DNA from: Deltaproteobacteria bacterium
GTDB lineage: Bacteria > Desulfobacterota > DSM-4660 > Desulfatiglandales > HGW-15
Direction of reading: 5' to 3'
NCBI GenBank assembly: GCA_019308985.1
Contig: JAFDHB010000052.1
Coordinates: 1-20,115, forward strand
Length of the DNA stretch: 20,115 bases
The position numbers and the translations under genes were made by a program. Shown one piece after another: positions 7,099 through 13,895 of this stretch. The notes below the pieces were generated by a model, which saw nothing but the letters and a program-made list of their open reading frames with translations, did not search any database and was not told the origin of the DNA. Position 1 is the stretch's first letter. Each line of letters begins with the position of its first letter.

Positions 7099-7127
7099 AT
7101 ATAAATAATAAGGGTTCCCTTGTCAAG
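7099..7127 (-). promoter_or_regulatory. Sigma70 promoter of the feo operon with internal operator-like repeat
   Basis: Minus strand: TTGACA (7122-7127), 17-base spacer, TATATT (7099-7104). This is the best promoter match in the window, about 38 bases before the first ATG. The spacer contains AAGGG-TT-CCCTT (7111-7122 on the plus strand), and the -10 side carries ATTG-GTAAT-CAAT (minus strand, about 7089-7101). Either could be an operator for an iron regulator (Fur or DtxR/MntR family). Neither is a clear match to the E. coli Fur box. Confidence 0.65.
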
Positions 7128-7204
7128 AAAAGAAATAGAAGAATTTCCCGGGCCCGAAAATTGATTGTCTGTTGAGGAGCGATAGGGATCAGAAACCGGG
7201 CATC

Positions 7205-7972
7205 TCACTCTTCGGAATGGGTATGGGGGAGTGCGCCGTAGCCGTGGGAGTGGACGTGAGTATGGGGGATCGCCTTTGTATCCAGGATTATGCGGCCATC
7301 GCGAATTCCGTAGATCTTGTCAGTGGTCTTTGCGATAAAGTCCATGTTGTGTGATATGAATATGTAAGAGATCTCTATCCTATTCAAGACGCTTATTATC
7401 CTTTCTGTAGTGTCATGATCAAGCCCGTTTGTGGGCTCGTCCAGCAGGAGCACCTTGGGTTTCATGGCGAGTACCGTGGCAAGGGAAACCAGTTTTTTTT
7501 CACCGCCTGAAAGCCTGTACGTAACCCTTTTTTCAAATTGCTCCAGCCCCAGGGATCTGAGGGTCTCCCTTGCAATTTCTTTTGCTTCCGGCACTGTTTT
7601 TCCCTGGTTCAGCGGCCCAAAGGCGACATCTTCCAGTACGGTGGGACTGAAGAGCTGGTCATCAGGATCTTGAAATAGCATCCCGATCTGTTGTCTTACA
7701 GGTAAGAAATCCTTTTCCTCCCTCCTCTCTTTGCCGAAGATCCGGATCTTCCCCTTATCCGGTTTCAGGAGCCCCATGATAACATGGAAAAGGGTGGTCT
7801 TGCCTGAGCCGTTGGGCCCCACCAAACCAATCCTCTCTCCATCACGCAACCGGAAGGAGAGGTCCTTCAGAACATAATTCCCCCCGGTGGTATACCTGAA
7901 AGAAATCCCCTGAAGGTCGATCAGCACCGCTTCTTGCGCTTCACCTGAATTCATTGTCTCTATATTACTCAC
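7205..7972 (-). CDS. nikO: Nickel/cobalt ECF transporter ATPase NikO (CbiO type)
   Basis: A 255-residue ABC ATPase that powers an energy-coupling-factor type Ni/Co importer. Walker A GPNGSGKT is at 52-59, the Q-loop in MLFQDPDDQLFSPTV (98-112) is typical of ECF ATPases, the signature LSGGEKK is at 154-160, Walker B VLLLDEP at 174-180, and the H-loop His is at 208. After residue 233 comes an unusual tail with six His in 16 residues (HTHVHSHGYG...HTH), which fits transition-metal handling. I chose GTG at 7972, whose GTGA overlaps the nikQ stop and which has GGAG 8 bases upstream; GTG at 7981 and ATG at 7954 are alternatives. It is the last gene of nikK-M-L-Q-O. The substrate is assigned as nickel from the operon make-up. 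Cobalt cannot be excluded from this gene alone. Confidence 0.93.
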   Translation of the reverse strand: MSNIETMNSGEAQEAVLIDLQGISFRYTTGGNYVLKDLSFRLRDGERIGLVGPNGSGKTTLFHVIMGLLKPDKGKIRIFGKERREEKDFLPVRQQIGMLFQDPDDQLFSPTVLEDVAFGPLNQGKTVPEAKEIARETLRSLGLEQFEKRVTYRLSGGEKKLVSLATVLAMKPKVLLLDEPTNGLDHDTTERIISVLNRIEISYIFISHNMDFIAKTTDKIYGIRDGRIILDTKAIPHTHVHSHGYGALPHTHSEE

Positions 7973-8721
7973 GCCCACCACTCCAGAATACCAACAAGGG
8001 AGACGGCCAAGAGCATCAACACCATCACCAAGATATCCATCGGTTCAAAGGAAAACTCACCGAGGTCATAGAATTTGCCCTTGAAGCCGCGGCACAGCAT
8101 AGCCGCCTTTACCCTTTCCGCCCTATCGTGGCTCTTCACAAGGACCATTCCTACCAGGTATGCATAGGTCTTGTAGGTATGAAGATTGTTCCCGGGTCTG
8201 AAACCCCTGATCTTTATGGCGTTTAAAAGGCGAAGGTATTCCTGGTAGATCACGTGAACATAACGGTAGGTGAAAAAGATCAAAATGACCAGTTTCGAGG
8301 GCAGGAAAAGTCGATCCAAGGCCCTGCCCAGACTGAAAACGGATGAAGTGGCAATCAAAGACATCAGGATGAGTACGATTATGTTGGATTTGAGAGTAAT
8401 GAGGGTAGAATACCATATACCTTCACTGGAGGCCACCAAAGGGCCGATACTGAACGCGGCTCTCCCTTTCATGGAAAAGGGTAAGAAGAACCAGAGGAAC
8501 AGGATCAATCCGTTGACGATGACTACCCTCTTTATGAGCTCTTTCAGGTTGATCCTGGCAAAGGCCACCAACGACAGGGTTACCCCCATGGCAGGCACCA
8601 AGGCCTCGAACCTGTCCGATACCGCCACGACGATGGAGAAAAGGGCTGCAACGGCGATCTTGACCCTCGGATCAAGGCGATGGATAAGAGAATCGCCCCC
8701 GGCAAATACCTCATTCATCAT
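7969..8721 (-). CDS. nikQ: Nickel/cobalt ECF transporter T component NikQ (CbiQ type)
   Basis: A 250-residue integral membrane protein of the CbiQ/EcfT family, which couples the ATPase to the substrate-binding membrane subunit. The N-terminal LIHRLDPRVKI motif (residues 12-22) is the standard opening. Several hydrophobic helices lie at about 24-60, 65-85, 108-130, 140-160 and 228-248. The two coupling-helix motifs that contact the ATPases are recognisable as AIKIRGF (166-172) and AAMLCRGF (207-214). The start ATG at 8721 has GAGGAG about 7 bases upstream and lies 13 bases after the nikL stop. It overlaps nikO at its 3' end, so translation of the two is probably coupled. Confidence 0.93.
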   Translation of the reverse strand: MMNEVFAGGDSLIHRLDPRVKIAVAALFSIVVAVSDRFEALVPAMGVTLSLVAFARINLKELIKRVVIVNGLILFLWFFLPFSMKGRAAFSIGPLVASSEGIWYSTLITLKSNIIVLILMSLIATSSVFSLGRALDRLFLPSKLVILIFFTYRYVHVIYQEYLRLLNAIKIRGFRPGNNLHTYKTYAYLVGMVLVKSHDRAERVKAAMLCRGFKGKFYDLGEFSFEPMDILVMVLMLLAVSLVGILEWWA

Positions 8722-8734
8722 GGCGCGCTCCTCA

Positions 8735-9346
8735 TCACCGGTTCCTCCTGCCCTTAAGGTAGAGTATTATCCCCGTGAGTCCAAATATATAGCCCAGACC
8801 CGCGACGATGTCTCTGAATTTCGGGCCCCTTTCCCGTTCCAGTCTCGCCATTGATCTCTCCATGGGGCCCAATCTCTTGTCAAGGACCTCTTCCACTACC
8901 ATCCTTATTTGCTCAAGGTCCGAGCAACCCTTGATCAGCCGTGACTCTACCGGGCTTTCTCTCTTCTCCTCAGGCCCCTTGTCTTCCCCACTTTGGCCCG
9001 TTCCCTCGGGCTCGAGGACGTATTCGGTCCTGTGGCCCATGGCCTCCTCCAGTACGATACGAAGGGGTCTGCGGGCAGGCATCTTGAAGGAAAATTCCCC
9101 CTTATCGTCGGTCGTGCCTCTCAGCAGCTCCTTGCCGTTAAGGTCAAACACTCTGATCTCTCCCCCCTTTACCGCCCTGTTGCCGCTGAAATAGCTTTGG
9201 GTGTGGACAACATCTCCCTCAACCCACGCAAACAGGTAGATGCGGTGCGCCATGGCCCCTGAGGAAAAAAGAAAGACGGCCTCCAGCAGGATAAATGCCG
9301 CCACAGCGCAACGAACAAGACCTCTCGTTTTCCGATTGCTTCCCAT
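8735..9346 (-). CDS. nikL: NikL-like exported, membrane-anchored nickel transport accessory protein
   Basis: A 203-residue protein with a signal peptide (hydrophobic core about 12-28, predicted cut AMA|H after residue 33). Mature protein would start with His34. An Ig/carboxypeptidase-regulatory-like beta domain follows (about 34-105: GGEIRVFDLNGKELLRGTTDDKGEFSF), then a Glu/Gly-rich linker (107-130), a charged helical stretch (about 135-170) and a C-terminal transmembrane helix (about 178-197) ending in basic residues. This layout and the place between nikM and nikQ match NikL, the accessory subunit of NikKMLQO importers. The start at 9346 has GGAG upstream and lies just past the nikM stop (9348). 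A track start at 9376 would overlap nikM by 29 bases. Its exact biochemical role is unproven in general. Confidence 0.82.
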   Translation of the reverse strand: MGSNRKTRGLVRCAVAAFILLEAVFLFSSGAMAHRIYLFAWVEGDVVHTQSYFSGNRAVKGGEIRVFDLNGKELLRGTTDDKGEFSFKMPARRPLRIVLEEAMGHRTEYVLEPEGTGQSGEDKGPEEKRESPVESRLIKGCSDLEQIRMVVEEVLDKRLGPMERSMARLERERGPKFRDIVAGLGYIFGLTGIILYLKGRRNR

Positions 9347-9347
9347 C

Positions 9348-9947
9348 TCATGACTCCAAGAGTTCAGGCCTGACATTTCTCAGGAACTTTATGCAGAACA
9401 TAGTAATCAATCCCTCGATCATCATCACAGGGAAATGGGCCACCACGAGGATCCTTGCCGCTCCGTGAAAGGCCCTCCCCGTAAAGGCAAGCGACAGGGC
9501 CACCATGAGGGCGCCAAGAAAGACCGCAAGAGACCCGCATAAGAAGGACGCGGTCATGAAGACCCTGGGATCTTTGTTCGCTACGGCCTTTCTGAAGAGG
9601 TAAAAGCATATGAGAGCAGGAAGGCCCATGTTTAGGCAATTGATTCCGAGGGTGGTCAAGCCCCCGTATTGAAAAAGTACGGCCTGGAGAAACAGGGCCA
9701 CGAGAATCCCTGGAAAGGCCCCCCAGCCCAGGAAAATTCCCATTAGGCCGTTTAGAATTAAGTGTACGCTGGCGGGGCCGATAGGGACATGCACCAGGGA
9801 TGCGACAAAGAAACCGGCCGTCATTACGGCCACATGGGTGATCCTGTCGTAGTCAAGCCTGTAAAGGCCGATACCCGTGCCCGCCGCTGTCAAAAGGGAC
9901 CCGGAGATTAGGACGGGACCTGATAGTATACCTTCGGAAATATGCAT
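9348..9947 (-). CDS. nikM: Nickel ECF transporter S component NikM (CbiM type)
   Basis: A 199-residue membrane protein of the CbiM/NikM family, the metal-binding S component of the importer. It starts MHISEGILSG; the N-terminal Met-His pair and the conserved His residues in LVHVPIGPASVHLILNGLMG (residues 52-71) form the metal site in characterised homologues. Six or seven hydrophobic segments run through the protein. There is no fused NikN domain at the C terminus, and no separate NikN gene is present; NikK and NikL presumably take that place. The ATG at 9947 follows nikK by 19 bases and has GGGAG about 10 bases upstream. Ni rather than Co specificity is inferred from the K-M-L-Q-O order. Confidence 0.93.
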   Translation of the reverse strand: MHISEGILSGPVLISGSLLTAAGTGIGLYRLDYDRITHVAVMTAGFFVASLVHVPIGPASVHLILNGLMGIFLGWGAFPGILVALFLQAVLFQYGGLTTLGINCLNMGLPALICFYLFRKAVANKDPRVFMTASFLCGSLAVFLGALMVALSLAFTGRAFHGAARILVVAHFPVMMIEGLITMFCIKFLRNVRPELLES

Positions 9948-9966
9948 CCTCGGACCGACTCCCGCG

Positions 9967-10749
9967 TTATTCCTTTTCTCTCCAATCCTGGAATTCTACC
10001 CAGAGCACCGCACCAAGCTCCACCGGCTTTTCCACGCCCTTGTAACGGATGCTCCTCTTTGACGGGTTCAGGGCAGCGAAACCCCACCACCCGGCACGGG
10101 GTACGGCAAAGGTAAAGACCCCGTTCTTATCCGCCTTGACGACCTGGGTTATCATGTAATCATTCGGTGCAGACGCCCTCCCATCCTTGTTATGATACTC
10201 CACTTCAACTACTGAATAGGGGACCGGCCGGCCCTCGAGCATGACGATCCCCTGGAACACGTTTCCAGCATAGAGCCCGAAGGGCCTAGTGAGAGGGACT
10301 ATTTCAGTCTTCAGCCCAAGGGGTACATCCCATCCCGCGTCCCACCCAAAGGCACCTATGATATTCTTCGTATAATGAATAATATAGCTCTCTTCAGCCG
10401 GCTCCCAGTAGGGTTTGGGCTCCATGTAAAAGGTATAGACGCCCGGCCGGTTCACGTTGTATTTCAGCGTCCATGCCCGGTGGCCCATTATGCTTGTCTC
10501 TTTGATCTTATTCAACATATCCCTCTTCTTGCCGTTGATATCAACTCCAAAGACCTTCGGTCGCTCAAGGTCCATACCTACGCCCTCAAAGGGATGGGCA
10601 AAGCAAAGAAACACCGTAATAGTCCTGGTCTCACCTTGCATTACCATGCTGTCTGACGGAATAATCATCCCGAAGTGGGCAGAGGCCGGAACCGCCACGC
10701 CCAGACAAAAAATGACAGATAGAAAAATTGCCCCCTTCTTGAATGACAT
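9967..10749 (-). CDS. nikK: NikK-like periplasmic protein (DUF4198)
   Basis: A 260-residue exported protein with a clean signal peptide ([20 protein letters not shown]..., predicted cut ASA|H after residue 24), so that mature protein begins HFGMIIPS. The rest is rich in beta strands and matches the DUF4198 group (HFGMIIPS at the start, then [31 protein letters not shown] and [22 protein letters not shown]). It has His, Asp and Glu side chains but no Cys cluster. Proteins of this type head NikKMLQO operons and are thought to act outside the membrane in nickel capture. AAAGGAGG lies before the ATG. It is the first gene of the operon. Transcription probably starts from the candidate promoter at 10943-10971, giving a leader of roughly 185 bases. 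Confidence 0.85.
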   Translation of the reverse strand: MSFKKGAIFLSVIFCLGVAVPASAHFGMIIPSDSMVMQGETRTITVFLCFAHPFEGVGMDLERPKVFGVDINGKKRDMLNKIKETSIMGHRAWTLKYNVNRPGVYTFYMEPKPYWEPAEESYIIHYTKNIIGAFGWDAGWDVPLGLKTEIVPLTRPFGLYAGNVFQGIVMLEGRPVPYSVVEVEYHNKDGRASAPNDYMITQVVKADKNGVFTFAVPRAGWWGFAALNPSKRSIRYKGVEKPVELGAVLWVEFQDWREKE

Positions 10750-10817
10750 AACCTAGTCCTCCTTTCTGTTTTACTTGATGAACCTTACGGGCCAGGCCCT
10801 GTTTCGTGCCAAGACGC

Positions 10818-10870
10818 AAAAAAGCCACGAAGGTTCCCCTTTCAAGAGAAGAAGAGCGCCTTCGTGGCTT
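10818..10870 (-). terminator. Terminator-like hairpin in the nik leader (or REP-like repeat)
   Basis: AAGCCACGAAGG and its perfect complement occupy 10859-10870 and 10822-10833. On the minus strand the second arm runs straight into six T (10818-10823). The 25-base loop can extend the stem (TTCTTCT with AGGGGAA, some G-T pairs). No minus-strand gene lies upstream to be terminated, so it would act as a leader attenuator of nikK, unless it is a dispersed repeat. Confidence 0.45.
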
Positions 10871-10942
10871 CCCTAAGATCGACCAGCTGTCTAACTGTAA
10901 CTATACTATTGGATTGTAGGCTTCTTGCCTAAAATTTTGTAT

Positions 10943-10971
10943 CTTCTACCCTCTGTTCCCGGCATTGTCAA
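10943..10971 (-). promoter_or_regulatory. Candidate sigma70 promoter of the nik operon
   Basis: Minus strand: TTGACA (10966-10971), 17-base spacer, TAGAAG (10943-10948). The -35 is perfect and the -10 matches 4 of 6. The gap between nikK and kdsA (10750-11107) is 358 bases with no gene. Besides this promoter it holds the hairpin at 10818-10870, a small TAGGC/GCCTA hairpin at 10917-10931 and a possible plus-strand promoter for kdsA. I saw no clear NikR operator. Confidence 0.4.
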
Positions 10972-11031
10972 TCCTTTTTTTCGCTATCTTACATGTTTCC
11001 TCCGTCTCCTAGCCCCATCTTTCCTTTCTCC

Positions 11032-11060
11032 TTGACCTTTGAGCCGGCTTGGGACATAAG
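11032..11060 (+). promoter_or_regulatory. Possible sigma70 promoter of kdsA
   Basis: TTGACC (11032-11037), 17-base spacer, CATAAG (11055-11060), about 40 bases before the kdsA ATG. Matches are 5 of 6 and 4 of 6, so support is modest. Confidence 0.3.
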
Positions 11061-11107
11061 GAAGGAAACGGATTTTCTCAATCAGACACCCCGGGGGCGA
11101 GAGTCAA

Positions 11108-11935
11108 ATGTCCAATACTGTCCAAATTGGGAGCCTTACCCTCAGTGAAAAAGGGCCGTTTTTTCTCATTGCCGGCCCCTGCGTCATAGAAGACCTGAAA
11201 ACCACCATGGAAGTCGCGGATTTCCTCAAGGAGACCAGTGATCTGCTGGACGTTCCGGTGATCTTCAAGACATCATATGACAAGGCCAATAGGACGTCCC
11301 TGGATTCCTACAGGGGGCCGGGGATAGACAAGGGATTGGGAATCATTGAGAAAGTGAAAGAGAAGACCGGACTTCCCGTTTTGTCGGATGTCCACGAGAC
11401 CCGCGAAATAGAAAAGGCTTCAAGGGTATTGGATGTCATCCAGATACCCGCATTCCTGTGTCGCCAGACCGATTTGATCCTGGCTGCAGCCAGGAGCGGG
11501 CTGCCGATCAATCTGAAAAAGGGGCAGTTTCTGGCACCTTGGGGCATGGAAAAGGCCGTCCGAAAGGTAACGTCAACAGGCAATCACAATATCCTCCTTA
11601 CCGAGAGGGGTTCCTCCTTTGGATATAACAACCTCGTGGTTGATATTAGGTCCATACCGATCATGAAGCAGTTTGGTTTTCCGGTGGTATTTGATGGGAC
11701 CCATAGTGTGCAGCTCCCCGGTAGCGAAGGGGGGAGCTCAGGGGGGCAAAGGGAGTTCATCGAGCCCCTTTCAAGGGCCGCGATCGCCGCCGGTGCCAAC
11801 GGTGTTTTCTTGGAAGTTCATCCGGAACCGGACAGGGCTCTCTGTGACGGGCCCAATTCCCTCCCCCTGGAGAAGGTAAGACCCCTTGTTGCCATCCTCA
11901 AGGAACTCCATGGACTCGTAAGGACCCATGATTGA
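11108..11935 (+). CDS. kdsA: 3-deoxy-D-manno-octulosonate 8-phosphate synthase
   Basis: A 275-residue cytoplasmic TIM-barrel enzyme that condenses phosphoenolpyruvate with arabinose 5-phosphate to give KDO-8-phosphate, for the LPS inner core. Recognisable blocks are AGPCVIED (22-29), FKTSYDKANRTS (53-64), IQIPAFLCRQTDL (111-123), LKKGQFLAPWGM (137-147), TERGSSFGYNNLVVD (165-179) and FDGTHSVQLPG (195-205). The four metal ligands of class II enzymes are all present: Cys25, His199, Glu236 and Asp247. E. coli KdsA has Asn at the first of these and needs no metal. The ribosome site is weak. No kdsC phosphatase or kdsD isomerase follows, although they often do in related clusters; lptC comes 60 bases later. 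Confidence 0.96.
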   Translation: MSNTVQIGSLTLSEKGPFFLIAGPCVIEDLKTTMEVADFLKETSDLLDVPVIFKTSYDKANRTSLDSYRGPGIDKGLGIIEKVKEKTGLPVLSDVHETREIEKASRVLDVIQIPAFLCRQTDLILAAARSGLPINLKKGQFLAPWGMEKAVRKVTSTGNHNILLTERGSSFGYNNLVVDIRSIPIMKQFGFPVVFDGTHSVQLPGSEGGSSGGQREFIEPLSRAAIAAGANGVFLEVHPEPDRALCDGPNSLPLEKVRPLVAILKELHGLVRTHD

Positions 11936-11959
11936 TAGGACCAAACAGGCAAAATCGCC

Positions 11960-11989
11960 TTTACATCCGGCACCGAGTCTTGGTATAAT
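11960..11989 (+). promoter_or_regulatory. Extended -10 promoter placed for a leaderless lptC mRNA
   Basis: TTTACA (11960-11965), 18-base spacer, and the extended -10 TGGTATAAT (11981-11989) with a perfect TATAAT. If the last T is -7, +1 falls on the A of the lptC ATG at 11996. Confidence 0.55.
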
Positions 11990-11995
11990 TATTGC

Positions 11996-12577
11996 ATGAG
12001 AAAAAGCTTCCTCAAAAGACATTGGCCTCTATTGGGTATTTGTCTCTTGCTCGGTACCGTGGCCTTTTACTTTTTCGGCTCCGGCCGCAATCTGTTTCGC
12101 CAGGGAGGGCTGATGCCCCTCTCAGAGCGCTTCCTGGAGGAAGGTATCAAGCTTGAGAATATCTCCTACACCCAGGACAACCCGGAAGAGAAAGTCAGAT
12201 GGACCTTAGAGGCAAAAGAGGTCACCTTCTCAAAAGACAGGCAGATCATGACATTCAGAGACTTCCGCCTGACCCTCAAGGCCACCGACAGGCCGTCCCT
12301 GAGTCTAGAGGGCAAAGAGGGTGAGTATGATAGGAACTCAGGAGTCATTACCCTTCGCCAAGATTTGAAAGGCCATACTGAGGACGGATATAGTTTTTTT
12401 ACTGATCTTGTGGTATATAGCAACAAAGACGGAACCATAAGAACCGATAAACCGGTAAGAATTATAGGGCCCTCTTTCTCAGTGACAGGCCGGGGCCTTT
12501 TCTTGTCACTGGAAAGGAAGATCCTGCAAGTAAGTGAAAGTGTAACAACAATAGCTGATGGATCACTTGGTTTATAA
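11996..12577 (+). CDS. lptC: LPS export system protein LptC
   Basis: A 193-residue protein with a single N-terminal transmembrane helix (about 10-27) and a periplasmic beta-jellyroll domain, typical of LptC (DUF1239). It passes LPS from the LptBFG transporter to LptA. Repeated strand pairs are seen around WTLEAKEVTFSKDRQIMTFRDFRL (68-91) and GEYDRNSGVITLRQDLKGHTEDGYSFFTD (105-133). The ATG at 11996 is the only possible start: an in-frame TAG lies at 11936-11938 and no start codon comes between. There is no Shine-Dalgarno sequence before it; a TATAAT is there instead. Identity of LptC is low in general, so the call leans on the lptC-lptA-lptB order. Confidence 0.88.
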   Translation: MRKSFLKRHWPLLGICLLLGTVAFYFFGSGRNLFRQGGLMPLSERFLEEGIKLENISYTQDNPEEKVRWTLEAKEVTFSKDRQIMTFRDFRLTLKATDRPSLSLEGKEGEYDRNSGVITLRQDLKGHTEDGYSFFTDLVVYSNKDGTIRTDKPVRIIGPSFSVTGRGLFLSLERKILQVSESVTTIADGSLGL

Positions 12578-12579
12578 GA

Positions 12580-13119
12580 ATGTGGAGATCAAAACTTGCG
12601 ATCATTTGCCTTCTGTCAATTACTTTCCTCTTGAATCACCTCTCTTCGGGGGGAGTGGGGGCGCAGATGTTTGCCAGGGGGACCGACCGCCCGCCCATAG
12701 TAATAAAAGCCGATTCCCTTGAAATAGATGACAACCGAAAGGTCGTGACCTTTTCCGGCAGTGTGGAGGCGAAGGAACCGCAGTTCACGATCAAGTGCGA
12801 CAAATTGCTCGTCTATTACACCGAGCAAAAGGGTGGGGCCGGTGCGAAAGAAGTTCAACTTCGGATCGAGAAGATAATAGCCAAGGGAAACGTCAACATC
12901 ATCCGTGACTCCGGGGGCAATGCGACTGCTGAGCAGGCCCTTTACTATCATAATGAGGAAAAGCTCGTTCTCACCGGAAATCCGGTGGTAAGACAGGGAA
13001 ACGACTTTGTCGAAGGCTCGAAGATAACTCTTTTCCTTAGGGAAAACAGGAGCATTGTGGAAGGCTCCGGAAACAAGAAAGTAAGGGCGGTCCTTTTCCC
13101 CAACAGAAAAGAGGAATAG
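12580..13119 (+). CDS. lptA: LPS transport periplasmic protein LptA
   Basis: A 179-residue protein with a signal peptide (hydrophobic stretch about 6-27, likely cut near VGA|Q) and an OstA/LptA beta-jellyroll. The family pattern IVIKADSLEIDDNRKVVTFSGSVEAKEPQFTIKCDKLLVYY occupies residues 41-81, followed by a second pass near 96-150 (IIAKGNVNIIRDSGGNATAEQALYY). LptA forms the periplasmic bridge for LPS. It starts 2 bases after the lptC stop with no strong ribosome site, so translation is probably coupled. LptB starts 4 bases after its stop. Gene order lptC-lptA-lptB supports the call. Confidence 0.92.
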   Translation: MWRSKLAIICLLSITFLLNHLSSGGVGAQMFARGTDRPPIVIKADSLEIDDNRKVVTFSGSVEAKEPQFTIKCDKLLVYYTEQKGGAGAKEVQLRIEKIIAKGNVNIIRDSGGNATAEQALYYHNEEKLVLTGNPVVRQGNDFVEGSKITLFLRENRSIVEGSGNKKVRAVLFPNRKEE

Positions 13120-13123
13120 CCAA

Positions 13124-13861
13124 TTGGGCAGTGATAACAGAGAGGTTCTCGAGGCCAGGAATCTTGTAAAGATATACAACCACAAGCGGGTAGTAGACCG
13201 GATAGACATAAGGGTGACGAGAAAGGAGATAGTAGGCCTGTTGGGCCCAAACGGTGCGGGAAAGACGACCACCTTTTACATGATTATCGGCCTTGCCAGG
13301 CCCGACGAGGGAAGTATCCACCTGGATGGGGCGGACATTACCCATGATCCCATGTACCTTAGGGCAAGGAAAGGCATAAACTATCTTGCTCAGGAACCGT
13401 CGGTATTCCGCAAACTTACAGTGGAGGAAAACTTGCTGGTAATCATGGAAAGCCTCAATATCCCGTCCCATGAGATGCGAGACCGGGCCATGAAACTCCT
13501 CTCCGAGCTCAACATCGACCACCTGGCCAAGCAGAAGGCCGCCTCCCTTTCAGGGGGTGAGCGCAGGAGGCTGGAAATCACTAGGGCGCTCGTCACGGAA
13601 CCCAGATTCATGTTGCTGGACGAACCCTTCGCAGGTATTGACCCCCTGGCCCTGAACGACATAAAGGAGATAATCAGGCATCTCAAGGAAAGGGGGATAG
13701 GAATTATTATTTCAGATCACAACGTCAGGGAGACATTGAATGTTTGTGACTCCGCCTATATAATCAACCAGGGCAGAATACTGGAACATGGTGACCCGGA
13801 AAAGATAGTCAACAGCAAAGTGGCCAGAGATGTTTATCTTGGTAACGACTTCAACCTGTAA
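13124..13861 (+). CDS. lptB: LPS export ABC transporter ATPase LptB
   Basis: A 245-residue ABC ATPase that powers extraction of LPS from the inner membrane as LptB2FG. Walker A GPNGAGKT is at 41-48, the Q-loop in NYLAQEPSVFRKLTVEENL (86-104) is diagnostic of LptB, the signature LSGGERR is at 142-148, Walker B FMLLDEP at 162-168, and the H-loop His at 199. The C terminus YLGNDFNL matches the usual LptB end. The start is a TTG at 13124, with GAGG 9 bases upstream inside the end of lptA. LptF and LptG are not in the window. Confidence 0.96.
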   Translation: MGSDNREVLEARNLVKIYNHKRVVDRIDIRVTRKEIVGLLGPNGAGKTTTFYMIIGLARPDEGSIHLDGADITHDPMYLRARKGINYLAQEPSVFRKLTVEENLLVIMESLNIPSHEMRDRAMKLLSELNIDHLAKQKAASLSGGERRRLEITRALVTEPRFMLLDEPFAGIDPLALNDIKEIIRHLKERGIGIIISDHNVRETLNVCDSAYIINQGRILEHGDPEKIVNSKVARDVYLGNDFNL

Positions 13862-13895
13862 ACCCTGCAAATAACATCGGTGACGAACTTTTAAT

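Noticed and set aside
7145..7160. GC palindrome TTTCCCGGGCCCGAAA downstream of nikO
   Set aside because: The self-complementary core leaves no room for a loop, and only four outer pairs form, so it is not a convincing terminator.
10900..10905. TATAGT on the minus strand as a nik -10 box
   Set aside because: The sequence 16-18 bases upstream is nothing like a -35 box; the TTGACA at 10966-10971 is the better candidate.
12616..13272. 218-residue minus-strand ORF opposite lptA/lptB
   Set aside because: It spans the opposite strand of two well-supported genes and looks like no known protein.
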